Below are positions 1-10,534 of a stretch of 64,000 bases of DNA, one piece after another. The notes beneath the pieces were generated by a model that saw only the letters and a list, made by a program, of their open reading frames with translations, ran no database searches and was not told the origin of the DNA. Every line of letters starts with the position of its first letter. Position 1 is the stretch's first letter. The stretch is taken from NCBI GenBank assembly GCA_034440615.1, contig JAOTOM010001515.1:1-64000 (forward strand), given 5' to 3'. The stretch comes from Ashinkailepas kermadecensis. Lineage: Eukaryota; Arthropoda; Thecostraca; Neolepadidae. A program made the translations under genes and the position numbers.

Positions 1-49
1 CGGATTGGCTGTCCTCACCTAGTGTGAACTTCCATGCTCCCCTAGCCTC

Positions 50-225
50 ACCAGCACGCCTGTTCGCGTGTCCCTGGTCCCACTAGCACGCCTGTTCGCG
101 TGCACCTGGTCTCATCAGCACGCCTGTTCCGCGTGCCGCTGGCCCCACCAGCACGCCAGTTCGGGTGCCCCTGAATCCCAAAAACCCAGTTCACGTGCTC
201 TCTGCAGCACGCCTGTTCGCATACT
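50..225. repeat. minisatellite, about 32-bp unit, hairpin-forming
   Basis: Five imperfect units start near 53, 85, 117, 150 and 206, each built on GCACGCCTGTTCGCGTGC. In the first units GCACGC and GCGTGC pair as a 6-bp stem over a 6-base loop, so each unit could fold as a hairpin. The fourth and fifth units are diverged. No coding function is supported. Confidence 0.8.
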
Positions 226-1301
226 CTGCGTGCGTGCGTTAATGTATGTCACTACAAAAAGCAATACAAAACGAAATGGTGTGAGTGCTTGCATTATTGG
301 CTGTCACGTTTTGGCAAGCAAAAGCGCAGCAGCGCCTGAAATGGAAGGCGGACACAGTGGTTGATAGGAAGGGGATGTACCCCAAACACAGCCATACGTA
401 GACACATTCTTGCCACAACGGCTAGCTGCACACACAATAGAGGGCATGCGTGGTGGTCGACAAAAAGGGTATAGAATCCACACACAGGCATACATAGACA
501 CCCTTCAGTGGAAACGCCGAGAAGTCAATAGGCACACATTCGTCCACAGTGTAAGTGAAGTTATCGTAAACTTGCCGTACACACGTTGTTTTAAAATGAG
601 CGCAAATTTCTACAGTATACATCGTCTAGGCTCAAATTAGGTCCCAAATGACTTGTCTCGAACATACGAATTACAAAAAGTAGAGCTTTACATAACTACA
701 GACATTTGTTGTCGAGTTGAAAATTTTGGGAAAATGCGAAAAACACAAAATTTTCAATTGCAAAACGGGGCAGATAAAAAATCTTCAGATTTCAAAATAG
801 GGTTCGGATTCGTGTTCAGCATGAAAAACGGCATCTAGATATCATAGGTATTTTTTTGTTAACTCCACTTTGACTGATGACGACACACCCTAATGCACAG
901 CAACCTTGAACCATGCATTTCTAAACGATAAACATTCAGGTATCATCCACCAAACCTTGAAACTATCCTGCATAAGAACCTTGTTTGCCACAATTCGCTC
1001 CTCCACTTTACCCTTCCCGGGGAAAATGGCTACTCATACCCCACCGCTGGGTGGGCCATCACATACACAAAAAGACCGGTGGCGGATGGGTCACATGGTT
1101 TGCATGATGGGTGACGGGTAGATTACCACTCCCTGCCCTGATGCACTCACATTTTCGCGGTGTTCACTCGGTTTTCGCAGAGTCTTTCAGTAGTGGCCGT
1201 GTCGATCCGAACGCGAGCGAAGTTCACAGTTTAACTCATTGTCGACACTCACTGCACTTTTACAAGAGGCTCGACTGCTATCCTAGGGCGGAGTGCTTCC
1301 G
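226..1301. other. no gene recognised
   Basis: Mixed-composition sequence with only short open frames in competing phases. No domain, repeat array or RNA gene could be supported. Confidence 0.6.
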
Positions 1302-1412
1302 ACCATCTTGGGTGGTCTGCCCACGACGACTGCCTTGGGTGGTGTGTCCCCACGGCGCTCGTGGGTGGTCTGCCGCCGGCGACTGCCTTGGGTGGTCCGC
1401 CTGGACTCCCCC
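1302..1412. repeat. minisatellite with TTGGGTGGTC core
   Basis: The core CTTGGGTGGTCTGCCC recurs about four times, with spacers resembling ACGACGACTGCC. A TATA-like CTTATAAA lies just downstream (about 1420) in a GC-rich context. No initiator or gene follows convincingly. Confidence 0.7.
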
Positions 1413-1522
1413 CGGGGTGGCGCTTATAAATGTCCCGCCCCTGGGAGCGACCGGCCCCAGACGTCACGCAACGCACGCCATCTCTTTGTGTCCCGTGGCC
1501 TGGATGGTGGCTGATGGTACCC

Positions 1523-1571
1523 GCTGGTGACGCTGGTGACTGATGACTGGTGACTGGTGACTGGTGACTGC
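1523..1571. repeat. short tandem repeat, CTGGTGA-like heptamer
   Basis: Consecutive copies of CTGGTGA/CTGATGA with small interruptions form a simple 7-base array of about six units. Confidence 0.8.
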
Positions 1572-1839
1572 TGGCCGCTGATTCGCGGTTGGCGGTTCCG
1601 GCTGTCCAGAGCGGTGGCTGCTTCTAGGTTACTGGGTCGGGCTGATAACCTGTGGCTAGGCGGAAGTCATTGCTTGCTTTTCGCAGTAGCACTGAAAGTG
1701 GCCGCTGTTGATACTAGGGTGTTGGCGTTTCCGGTCGCGGCGGCTGGATGTCTCGCAGGTCGGGCCGTCGCATGGCGACCGCGTGAAACGCCGTATTGAA
1801 AATGTAAGCCGCCTTATACCAGCACAAGTCTACAAAGCA

Positions 1840-2045
1840 GCAGATCAATACATGACCACAAAAGCCACAGACCAGCACCTGACCACAAAAGCTGCAGACC
1901 AGCACCAGACCACAAAAGCCACATACCAGCACCTGACCACAAAAAGTCGCAGACTAGCACCAGACCACAAAAGCCGCAGACCAGCACCAGACACTAAAAT
2001 TCACAGACCAGCACCTGACCACAAAAGCTTCAGTCCAGCATTAGG
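1840..2045. repeat. 27-bp minisatellite
   Basis: About seven units of the type ACCAGCACCTGACCACAAAA plus a variable hexamer. The period is a multiple of three, so a 145-residue frame stays open across it with a 9-residue periodic translation. That frame is explained by the repeat and is not called as a gene. Confidence 0.85.
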
Positions 2046-2833
2046 CCAGACATTCGCAAAATCCTCTAGTTATGCACCAGATTTTGTGGCAAGCCAAAGT
2101 AATGGACTAACAGTAACAAACCACCATTTTCTGGAGGACAAGTAACCACATACATTGGCGCCCTGGTGTTGTTTTATACAAACACATATATTTAGTCTGG
2201 ATTTCACGTACATTACTGCTTCCGCCTTTACAACACAGACGTCTCGATATCTTACTTCACACCTCCAGTAATTTGTAACACGTGAAAATCGTGTCAATAT
2301 TCCTTTACCTCACTCGGCCGACACAACTCTCTATGCCGAATGAACGTCTCTGCGCCACAAACACAACCGCGGGGACGTTTCCCGCCCACTCGCTGATTGG
2401 TCAGTCACGTACAGTAGCGGAAGACGAAAAAGCGGCTTAAACCTTTCTTTTTGGCCGCGCATGAAACGTTGAATGTCGAGATTGTTTTCACTCTCTAAGT
2501 GTTAATTCATGAACGATATAGCATGCAAGGCGTTAAGAATGTCCATTCCGCATTTTTCTTCCCATAGACGAGCTTTCACTTATAATTTGCAATGGTTCAA
2601 ATAAATATGATGGTTTAAAAATGTACTGCTATGTCATACGTCGAAGCAATACGCCCTCTAATCATTTTAAGAACTCAACGCCTCCCCTGTCGGTACCATA
2701 AAACGTCACACCCATATCGGGACTTGACTGCGACACCACGGCGTGGAGTCTTTTCCTCCAAGATTTGTGTCATGACACGTCTGTAAGCAGCGTCAGTGTC
2801 GAAGTGACACAGCATAGCGGAGTGAAGGACACG
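2046..2833. other. no gene recognised; CCAAT-like motif
   Basis: Non-repetitive flank of the following array. An ATTGGTCAG CCAAT-type motif occurs near 2395, but no transcript unit can be tied to it. Confidence 0.5.
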
Positions 2834-5118
2834 CACTTGGCTAAGAACAACTTGATTTCTTTGTGAGCTCAAAATCACGTTTAAATAGCACTATATCTAT
2901 ATAATGCACAGGCGATAAATCAACATGCAATCATCACAAATTCGAGCGAACCACAATTGGCGAAACGTGAACATGCAACTTTTTTTTTAAAAAACGAAAG
3001 GAAACCACGATTTCGCCTCTCGGATTCCTGGCTATGATAAGCACGGCGACAACTGAGTTGAGATATTCGTATACAACCGATAATTGTATGTCATTTTGAA
3101 ACCTGATGAGCAGTGTCGATGAGTTTACGATAATGCGGAAGCCAAATAATTAGATGGTAAATGATATAATAAAAAGCGAATTATATCTCCAATTGGCGTT
3201 GCTTCTCGACCTTTTGGATGAGATCGAAGTGGTTGCATGCGAGTTGTTGCTCTCGTAAGAACATATTTCATATCATTTTGAATCCTGGCCATCAGCATGG
3301 AAGAGTTTATGCTAATGCCGAAGCGAAATAACCGACGTAACTTTTAAGAAACAAAATGAATAAGATCTCCAATGGGTATCGCTTCTCGGCCGCTTGTCTA
3401 AGAACAATATTATTTCTTTGTGAGCTCAGAATCGTGTATAAATCACAGTAAATCTGTAGAATTCCTAATACAGTACATCTGACCAAAACCGAAAGAGAAT
3501 CACAATTGGTATCGCGTCTCGGCCTTCTGGCTATGATAAGCACATCGACGTGTGACTTGAGATATTCGTACATGACCCAAAATTGTATGTCACTTTGAAA
3601 CATGATGATCAGTGTGGAAGAGTTTTCCATGATGCCGACGCGAAATAACCCGATGGTATGTTCTATAATTGAAACGAATTAGATCTCCAACTGGCGTCGC
3701 TTCTCGGCCTTTTGGCTGAGATAAAAGTCGTTTGATGTGAGTTGTTATTCTCGTTAAAATGGATTTCCTGTCACTTTGAAACCTGGCTATCAGCATGGAA
3801 GAGTTGTGTTAATGCCGAAGCGAAACGAGCACTTGGCAACTTCAAAAAAAACAACATGAACAAGATTTCCAATTGGTATCCCTTCTCGGCCACTTGGCTA
3901 AGAACAATATGATTTCGTTGTGCGGTCAGAATCGTGTAAAGATCAGAGTATATCTTTCTAATACCTGAGCAATACGTCAACATGCAATCATCACAAATTC
4001 GAGCGAACTCCGATTGGCGGAACGTTAACATGGAATCTTCTTTTTTTTTAAACGAGACAACCAAAATTGGCATCGCTTCCCGGCCTTCTGGCTAAAATAG
4101 AACGTGGACGTGTGAGTTGAGATATTGGATTTATAACCCACAATTGTATGTCACCTTGATACCTGACGATCAGTGTGGAAGTGTTTTGGATAATGCCGAA
4201 GCCAAATAACCAGATGGTAAATTATATAATAAAAAGCGAATTAGATCTAAAATTGCATCGCTTCTCGTCCACTTGGCTAAGAACAACATGACTTCCTTGT
4301 GAGCTCAAAATGGTGTATAAATAACAGTACACCTTTATAATACCTAAGCAATCCGTCAACATGCAATCATCACAAAATCCAGTGAACCACAAGTGGCCCA
4401 ATGTCAACATGCAAGTTTCTCAAAACAAGAAAGGTACCCACGATTATCATACGAGTTGATATTTATTATCGTAAGAACCTGTTTCATGTCATTTTTAATC
4501 GTAGCCATCAACATGAAAGAGTTTTTGTTAACGCCGAAGCGAAATGACGACTTGGTAACTTCTAACAAACAAAATGAATAATATCCCCAATTGGTATCGC
4601 TTCTCGGCCACTTGGCTCAGAACGATATGATTTCTTTGTGAACTCCGAATCGCGTATATATCACATACATTTATAATACCTAAGCAATACGTCAACATGC
4701 ATTCATCACAAAATCGAGCGAACAGCTGATTGGCGAATCGTCAACATGCAATCTTGAAAAAATAACGAGAGAACCACAATTGGTATCGCTTCTTGGACTC
4801 CTGGCCAAAATAGAGCGTCGACGTGTGCGTTGAGATATTTGATTTATAACCCACAATTGTATGTCACCTTGATACCTGACGATCAGTGTGGAAGTGTTTT
4901 GGATAATGCCGAAGCCAAATAACCTGATGGTAAATTATATAATATAAAACGAATTAGATCTAAAATTGGCATCGCTTCTCGGCCACTTGGCTAAGAACAA
5001 CATGACTTCCTTTTGAGCTCAAAATGGTGTATAAATATCAGTATGTCAATGTAATGCCTAAGCGATACGTCAACATGCAATCATCACAAAAATCCAGCGA
5101 AACACATGTGGCGAAAGG
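2834..5118 (+). repeat. tandem array of about 185-bp monomers headed by U2 snRNA 5'-end sequence
   Basis: Copies of GCTTCTCGGCCTTTTGGCT and close variants begin near 3015, 3201, 3381, 3514, 3699, 3881, 4075, 4260, 4599, 4788 and 4974, with a partial one near 2834. Spacing is about 180-190 bp, apart from one 133-bp step and one double-length gap whose unit (near 4436) has lost the head. The motif matches the first 27-33 nucleotides of eukaryotic U2 snRNA (stem-loop I; the closest copies continue into AGATC-AAGTGG). Nothing of the rest of U2 (branch-point region, Sm site, 3' stem-loops) is visible, so these are not U2 genes. Three monomer types alternate: A (head then CTAAGAACAA, later GTGTATAAAT), B (head then GATAAGCAC, GTGAGTTGAGATATT) and C (head then GAGAT-AAAG). 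Order is roughly A-B-C. snRNA-headed SINEs are known in vertebrates; a tandem satellite with this head is not one I know. Confidence 0.85.
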
Positions 5119-5133
5119 TCAACATGCATGCAT

Positions 5134-5161
5134 GCAATTCATGCATGCATGCATGAATTGC
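5134..5161. repeat. 28-bp perfect palindrome at the end of the U2-headed array
   Basis: GCAATTC, then ATGCATGCATGCAT, then GAATTGC read the same on both strands. It lies in a short ATGC-repeat tract exactly where the array stops. Confidence 0.85.
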
Positions 5162-5377
5162 CCGCCGCATTAGCCGTGTCCGTGCCTTTTGCTTGTGAAA
5201 AGCGGGAGATTGGAATGGAAGAAGTTTCCTAAGATTAATTACTTGTTGTTTGGGAGTTCAGAGCTGAGTTCCTGCTTTCGCATATAGGTAATTTCTGTGT
5301 CTGGATAGAGCCGGTGGCCTACCGAAGGAGGGGCAAAGTGGACGGTGCCCTTTTGTCCCACAATCCCTGAGAGCCTG

Positions 5378-5705
5378 TTGGAGCCCCGAAGAATGTCGCC
5401 GGGGTTCAGCAAAAATTGCACCGGACCGCTTAAAATCCCGCTGGGCCCCAAAGATCGCACCGAAGCCCATGCAAAAATCATATTGGGGGCCCCAAGAAGT
5501 CGAGCAGAGACCGCTGACAATGACCGGGCCCCAAAAATTGCAACGAGGCCCCTGAAAATTACATTGGGCCGCAAAAAATCGTTTCATGGCTCCCAAAAAC
5601 GACCCCGCGTGGGGTTGCCAAAAAGTGGGATCGAGGCCCTGAAAATGCCATTGGGGCCCCAAAACGTCGCACCGGCCCCATTCAAATCACATTTGGGGCC
5701 AAGAA
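5378..5705. repeat. minisatellite of about 41 bp with GGGGCCCC palindromic core
   Basis: About eight diverged units follow the pattern TTGGGGCCCCAAAAATCGCA followed by CCGAGGCCCCTGAAAATCACA. Frames stay open on both strands because of low stop density; none is called as a gene. Confidence 0.8.
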
Positions 5706-5887
5706 CTCGTGCGATGGTCATCGAGAATGACAATGGTAATCGAGGTTAGGATTATACTTGTGCAAGATGAAGCACGCTCTCCTGATTTGCGGTCCGGCAC
5801 GCGAATGGTGTCCGCCCAAGGTGGAACTGTTTGCGCGCCAATATTTCCCGGGTGTCCGAGTGGCATCGCTATGCATTTTTTTGCCAT

Positions 5888-6125
5888 TCTCCCACTCGCA
5901 CACTTTCTCACTGTTGTATTCTCTGTTTGTCGATATCTATTCCTCTTGCGTTCATTTGCTTTCATTCTTTTCCGTCACTTTTTCTTTCGCTGTTTATTTT
6001 ACTCTTTTCTTTTGCAATTTCCGTTCACTATTTATTTCCACCAATTTCTTTAATTTCTTCCCTTCAATATCTTCTTTCACCACTTCCTTTCGCTCCTTCT
6101 TTCGCTTTTTCTTTCAGTCCCAATT
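5888..6125. repeat. pyrimidine-rich tract on the plus strand
   Basis: About 240 bases with an overwhelming excess of C and T (TTTCTTTCGCT-like runs). Several overlapping Phe/Ser-rich frames are composition artefacts. Confidence 0.7.
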
Positions 6126-6474
6126 CGGTTAGAAGCACAGACGTTGCCTGATGCCACCAATAGCAAACAGACTACACGGCACACGGCGTCGGCTGATGAC
6201 CACTCACCGCCAGTGTAGCCGGCCGAGTAGCTGCTCTGGCAGCTGTTGGAGGTCTGGGTGTAGCGGCGGGGCGGGCGGCGCCGTCTGTGTAAGGCACCCT
6301 TGGTAAGGTCGGCTCGGCCCAGTACACGATACGTGCGGCCCAGTGGGCTGGCACGGTTGGAGATTGGTAAGATTGGACCGTACAAGATGTGGTGAGAATG
6401 ACTCGAGTCGCCACACATGGGAGGCGAGATGGTTCTCTGAATGAGATGGTTCTCTGGATGAGATGGTTCTCTGA
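6126..6474. other. GC-rich spacer, no gene recognised
   Basis: GC-rich sequence ending in a short GAGATGGTTCTCTG triplication (about 6426-6475) that leads into the next minisatellite. Confidence 0.5.
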
Positions 6475-6850
6475 ATGCCGACCTGACGAGGCCGCAGCTG
6501 CCCTGGCAGGGTGGTTTGCTATACAAAGTCCCGACCTGACGAGGTCGCAGCTGCCGTGGCCGGGTGGGGTCTGCTATACAAAGTCCCGACCTGACGAGCC
6601 GTGGCCGGGTGGTCTGCTATACAAAGTCCGACCTGCGAGGTCGCAGCTGCCGTGGCCGGGTGGGGTGTTATAACAAAGTCCCGACCTGACGAGGCCGCAG
6701 CTGCCGTGGCCGGGTGGGGTCGAGGTGGTTCTCTGGATACAAAGTCCCGACCTGACGAGGCCGCAGCTGCCGTGGCCGGGTGGTCTGCTATACAAAGTCC
6801 CGACCTGACGAGGCCGCAGCTGCCGTGGCAGGGTGGGGTCTGCTATACAA
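6475..6850. repeat. 54-bp minisatellite with CAGCTG core
   Basis: About seven units, partly truncated, built from TATACAAAGTCCCGACCTGA followed by CGAGGCCGCAGCTGCCGTGG. Each full unit holds an E-box-like CAGCTG. The period is 18 codons, so both strands show open frames of about 100 residues that repeat the same peptide; these are not called as genes. Confidence 0.88.
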
Positions 6851-9107
6851 AGCTTGAATTGTGTGCGGTCAGTCACCAGATTATGTCACCCCCTCACTAT
6901 TCCTCAAAACCATCGTTAGCCTAAAGGACTCTCCTTAGCTCCCGAGGGCTCTGTTAGCCCTCCAGAGCCTTCTCAAGCTTCCAGGGGCCATTCCCAGTTA
7001 TCGATATCTCTTATAGTTTCAAGAAGTTTCATGAACACTAGCTCTGAGGCTGGCTCTCAGAATTACTCACAGCAATCGCCAGCCAATATTTTTTGCTAAT
7101 CTTTCAGGGGACCTTTTTCATCCATCAGGGACCACCCTCAACCTCAGGAAAAATCCCAGCCCCGTCTTCTATAACTTTCCGATATCCCCTTCATCCCTCT
7201 GGGCCCTTTTCTGCTTTTAGGGGCCCTTCACAGTCCTGAACAGCTCTGTCCAACTCCCATCTCCAACTCTCGCGGGAATTTCAGCTGGTATATCTTATCA
7301 GCTCGTATCGATGTATATTTAAATATTCCCGTTTGAAAAATTTAGTTTCATTGGTACAGTTTGACATTTTGTGACCACACGCTTACCTCGGTATGTCACA
7401 GTTAGCATTTTCCCCGGAATTGCTTCCGCCAAGTGCCGGCGTGCAAAGCCCGCACTTTCTGCCCGTGCATTAATACTAGAAGAGCGCGATAAGATATGTT
7501 TGCATGGTGGGGCGTTTCACTGAGCTTCCCTAATGCATGGTATTATAGTTTTTAATCGATTATGTTTACTTTTTTACTACTTACAAACTTTAACGGTTAT
7601 GGTTGTTGATGCAACAAAATTCATATTTTATATTCAGGCTCTGTACTATATCATTGGCGTTGAAAGAACGTGGAACCATGGACAGAGAAAAGAGAAGCTG
7701 TTGCTTCAATTCAACGAATCCAAGTCGCGTAGGGGATATGCAAAATAATTATTCTCCGTGAGATAGTACGATTTTGGTTTCGCTGTTGACTGGTATTTGT
7801 AGGTACTATCCACATTTGCAGTGACAATCGCGATCGTGTCGATTTGAAGTTCAGCCATGCATAATTAAAAGTTGTTATTGTCTTGGTTAGTGCTTCCGTT
7901 GATGGCGTCGGTGCTGACTGTTCAGATGCCTCATTTCACTCTTATATTAAATGTTGATGATGTGTGCTGTATTATTTATTTACAAAGCTCAGCTGTTTGA
8001 TCGAGTTGCGGCATGGCCTTCACCAGAGATGATGCTCCCTTGAGACCAAATAACTAAGGAAATAAACACATCACAAAAAGCAAAACAAAAGCAGTGTCAG
8101 TATTAGTAACATTGCCGTAGTTGCGCTCTAGTTACAGCCGAACAGCAGACGTAGAAATATGCAGCAGATGATTTGAAACCGCTGTAAGAAACAGACACTG
8201 AACTGGTGATACGGTTGTTCTGCAGGCACTGGTTCAGCATTTGGGGACGTGGTATCTGGATGACAGGTATCTGGATTGCATAGGTCAGCACCGCCATCCA
8301 GGGATGTAGGCTTCGTGATCAAGTCAGCATGATGAGGACTGGTCAGGGAGGCAGTGGCCAAGGTGGATGGTACCTGTAACACAATACCAACCAATCAAAT
8401 ACAATCAAATACATGCAGCCTATAGCATTCGGGTGAGGCCCGCATGCACATTCCACATGCAGGTTTAAGTGGCAGATGCTAGATGTACGATATTTATCTT
8501 TTCCAAGGGACGGAACAGTCAATTATTTATCATTTACCTTTGCACGTATCACGGTCTGCCATCATACACATTGAGGAAAACCACAGCCATCAAGCACCCA
8601 GCATGCGCAGGTGAAACAAACACGTCCAAGTATAACATGCAATGCAGGTCTTTGACAGGGCGGTGAACAGGTGACAGGTTTGATAGGTGTCCTTCCGCAA
8701 TGTGTGGCCAGCTTAATGTGAAGAAGTACCGAACAATGGAATTTCCTCTTTCATTTCAAGCACCGCGCTACATTCACGAACTCAATAAAGGAAGGAAGAA
8801 GCGAAATGAGAAGCATGTGAAGGTACTGACCCAAAAAATGTGGTTCAGGGAGAGTGGACGCAACATACAATTTGTCCAAGTTTGTATTATTATGTTTGCC
8901 ACTCTGGCCATGTGGTTATTTTATTAGTATAATGATGCGCAATCTTGGTTTTCATCATGATGCGTCTATTCCACGTTTTTCATCTTTCACTATCCCGAAT
9001 GATTTTGTTTTTCATCCGTACGGGTATTTAAAAAGTAATTTAAGACACTGCCTCCCTTGCTCGGAAGCAATAAAAACATCGGCCTCACTTTCGACGTTTG
9101 TATGGCC
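6851..9107. other. no confident gene; possible terminal exon near 8128-8371
   Basis: Mostly non-repetitive. On the minus strand, a TGTGTTACAG acceptor-like site at about 8372 precedes an open stretch of about 80 residues to a stop near 8128. On the plus strand, 8700-8850 has a short basic frame followed by a possible donor (AAGGTACTG). Neither peptide is recognised, and both are weak exon guesses. Confidence 0.3.
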
Positions 9108-9358
9108 TTCAAGCATAAGTGCCACAGAGGCCATCCGGGTTAGACCAATACGGGGAAGAATGTGTGAGACCGGACGTGATACTAAAACAGCCTAATCAAT
9201 GGGATTTCCTGAGTTCTCTAGTGACTATCCATTCCGGAATCTGTTGTCGACTCTTTACACCTTGAGAAGTCCGTGAGTGGGCATAAGTCATGATGCCTGT
9301 GTAGAGCCGCGCTGCGCGCGACGGGCGGCGGCGGCGAGGAATTGACATACACAACTCG

Positions 9359-9375
9359 GCCGATAGATGGCGGCG
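9359..9375 (+). promoter_or_regulatory. CTCF-like motif
   Basis: GCCGATAGATGGCGGCG resembles the CTCF core consensus (CC..NAG[AG][TG]GGC). The same site is present in duplicon copy 2 (36459) and, as CCGACAGGTGGCAGTG, near 24124. Binding is inferred from resemblance only. Confidence 0.35.
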
Positions 9376-9607
9376 CTCTGCACGTACGAGAATCCTGAAA
9401 TGACGAGATCAAGCACGCCTGTAACTTCCTTAAAGAAATGTTTCGCTGCCAAGAAAGTGTTACGTTAAAATAGTGGTGTGGCCATGACTCAATGTTAAAA
9501 TAATGGTTTTTCGTTAGGTGTGAGATGTCGAAACGAGTACAGTAGGATGTATAAATTTTAAATGGAAGCATGCCCATTAGAATATTGTTTCAGTCCTTTA
9601 ATTTCAT

Positions 9608-9673
9608 TTTGAGCCAATATGGCTCAAATGTTTTTTCGAAAAACATGCACTTAAACCATCAGTGCATGTTTTT
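9608..9673. repeat. two adjacent hairpins in the copy-1-specific segment
   Basis: TTTGAGCC/GGCTCAAA pair over a 5-base loop (9608-9628). AAAAACATGCACT pairs with AGTGCATGTTTTT over a 9-base loop (9639-9673). Both lie in the segment absent from the paralogous copy. Confidence 0.8.
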
Positions 9674-10534
9674 GGTTTAATTTTTGAAACAGCTAATATG
9701 TGGACACCTGTGTTAACGATAACGATTGCAATGTCATTATCAGCAGATACCATTGTTTAACACACCACATGGAAAATCTCTATCTGAAATTGTGTCATGA
9801 GATGCTTGTGTAATCAACATGTAATGGTGAGCATAAGCATGCTACTTATACACAAAATACTCTTAGTAATGAGTCATGGAGACTTCATACGCATACATCA
9901 GCAAGCAAGATGTCGTACATCTCTGGAAAGGATGTCTATTCAGTGCTCAAAAAGTGGTATATTCCACCCTATTCTACGAATAATTTATCACTGCGACGTG
10001 TGCTCCGTTCTTAGCGTTTTGGTCCCTTCTGCATGTATACACTGCTCAAAGTGTTACAATGATGTCCTTCGTTTATGATATTTTCACCGTAATTCCTTCC
10101 AGCACCACTTGTCACGGATAGTTATGCACTCCGGCGTCCCGACACCACATGCACTTTCAGACACTGCAGCGGAGAGCACGAATGTATTAACGTGTGCAGT
10201 GTATTAGAGCAATGCAATGTCACAGCTGAACGGTTTCCTCCAGAATGGACCACAGCGCCTTCGCTTCAGGGGGACCTGCTGCACGAAGGTATTATTCAGG
10301 ACGAATGTATTAGTAGTGATGTTGTCCAAAGACGCTCAGACAACTAAACATCCTCCCGCTCACTACATAACTGTACGGTCTCCCGCCAGATTCAAGCCCG
10401 TACTGCACATTCAGCTGGAAATGAGAATTAACACATTTCCACACCAACCGCTCCTCTAGAATGGACTCTCGAGACCGGGCGTGCCCAGTCAGATCGGACT
10501 GTCGACGAAACAATTTAACACACTGGTCAAAGTT

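Noticed and set aside
1420..1470. TATA-box promoter (CTTATAAA in a GC-rich setting)
   Set aside because: No supported gene, initiator or transcript follows; a chance match is equally likely.
1708..2145. 145-residue protein gene
   Set aside because: The frame coincides with a 27-bp minisatellite, so its openness is explained by the period.
2834..5118. Functional U2 snRNA genes
   Set aside because: Only the first 27-33 nucleotides match. The branch-point recognition region, Sm site and 3' stem-loops are absent from every unit.
5758..6151. Phe/Ser-rich small proteins or membrane peptides
   Set aside because: Three overlapping frames in a pyrimidine-rich tract; composition alone explains them.
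6574..6924. Repeat protein genes on both strands
   Set aside because: The 54-bp minisatellite is a multiple of three and opens both strands alike.
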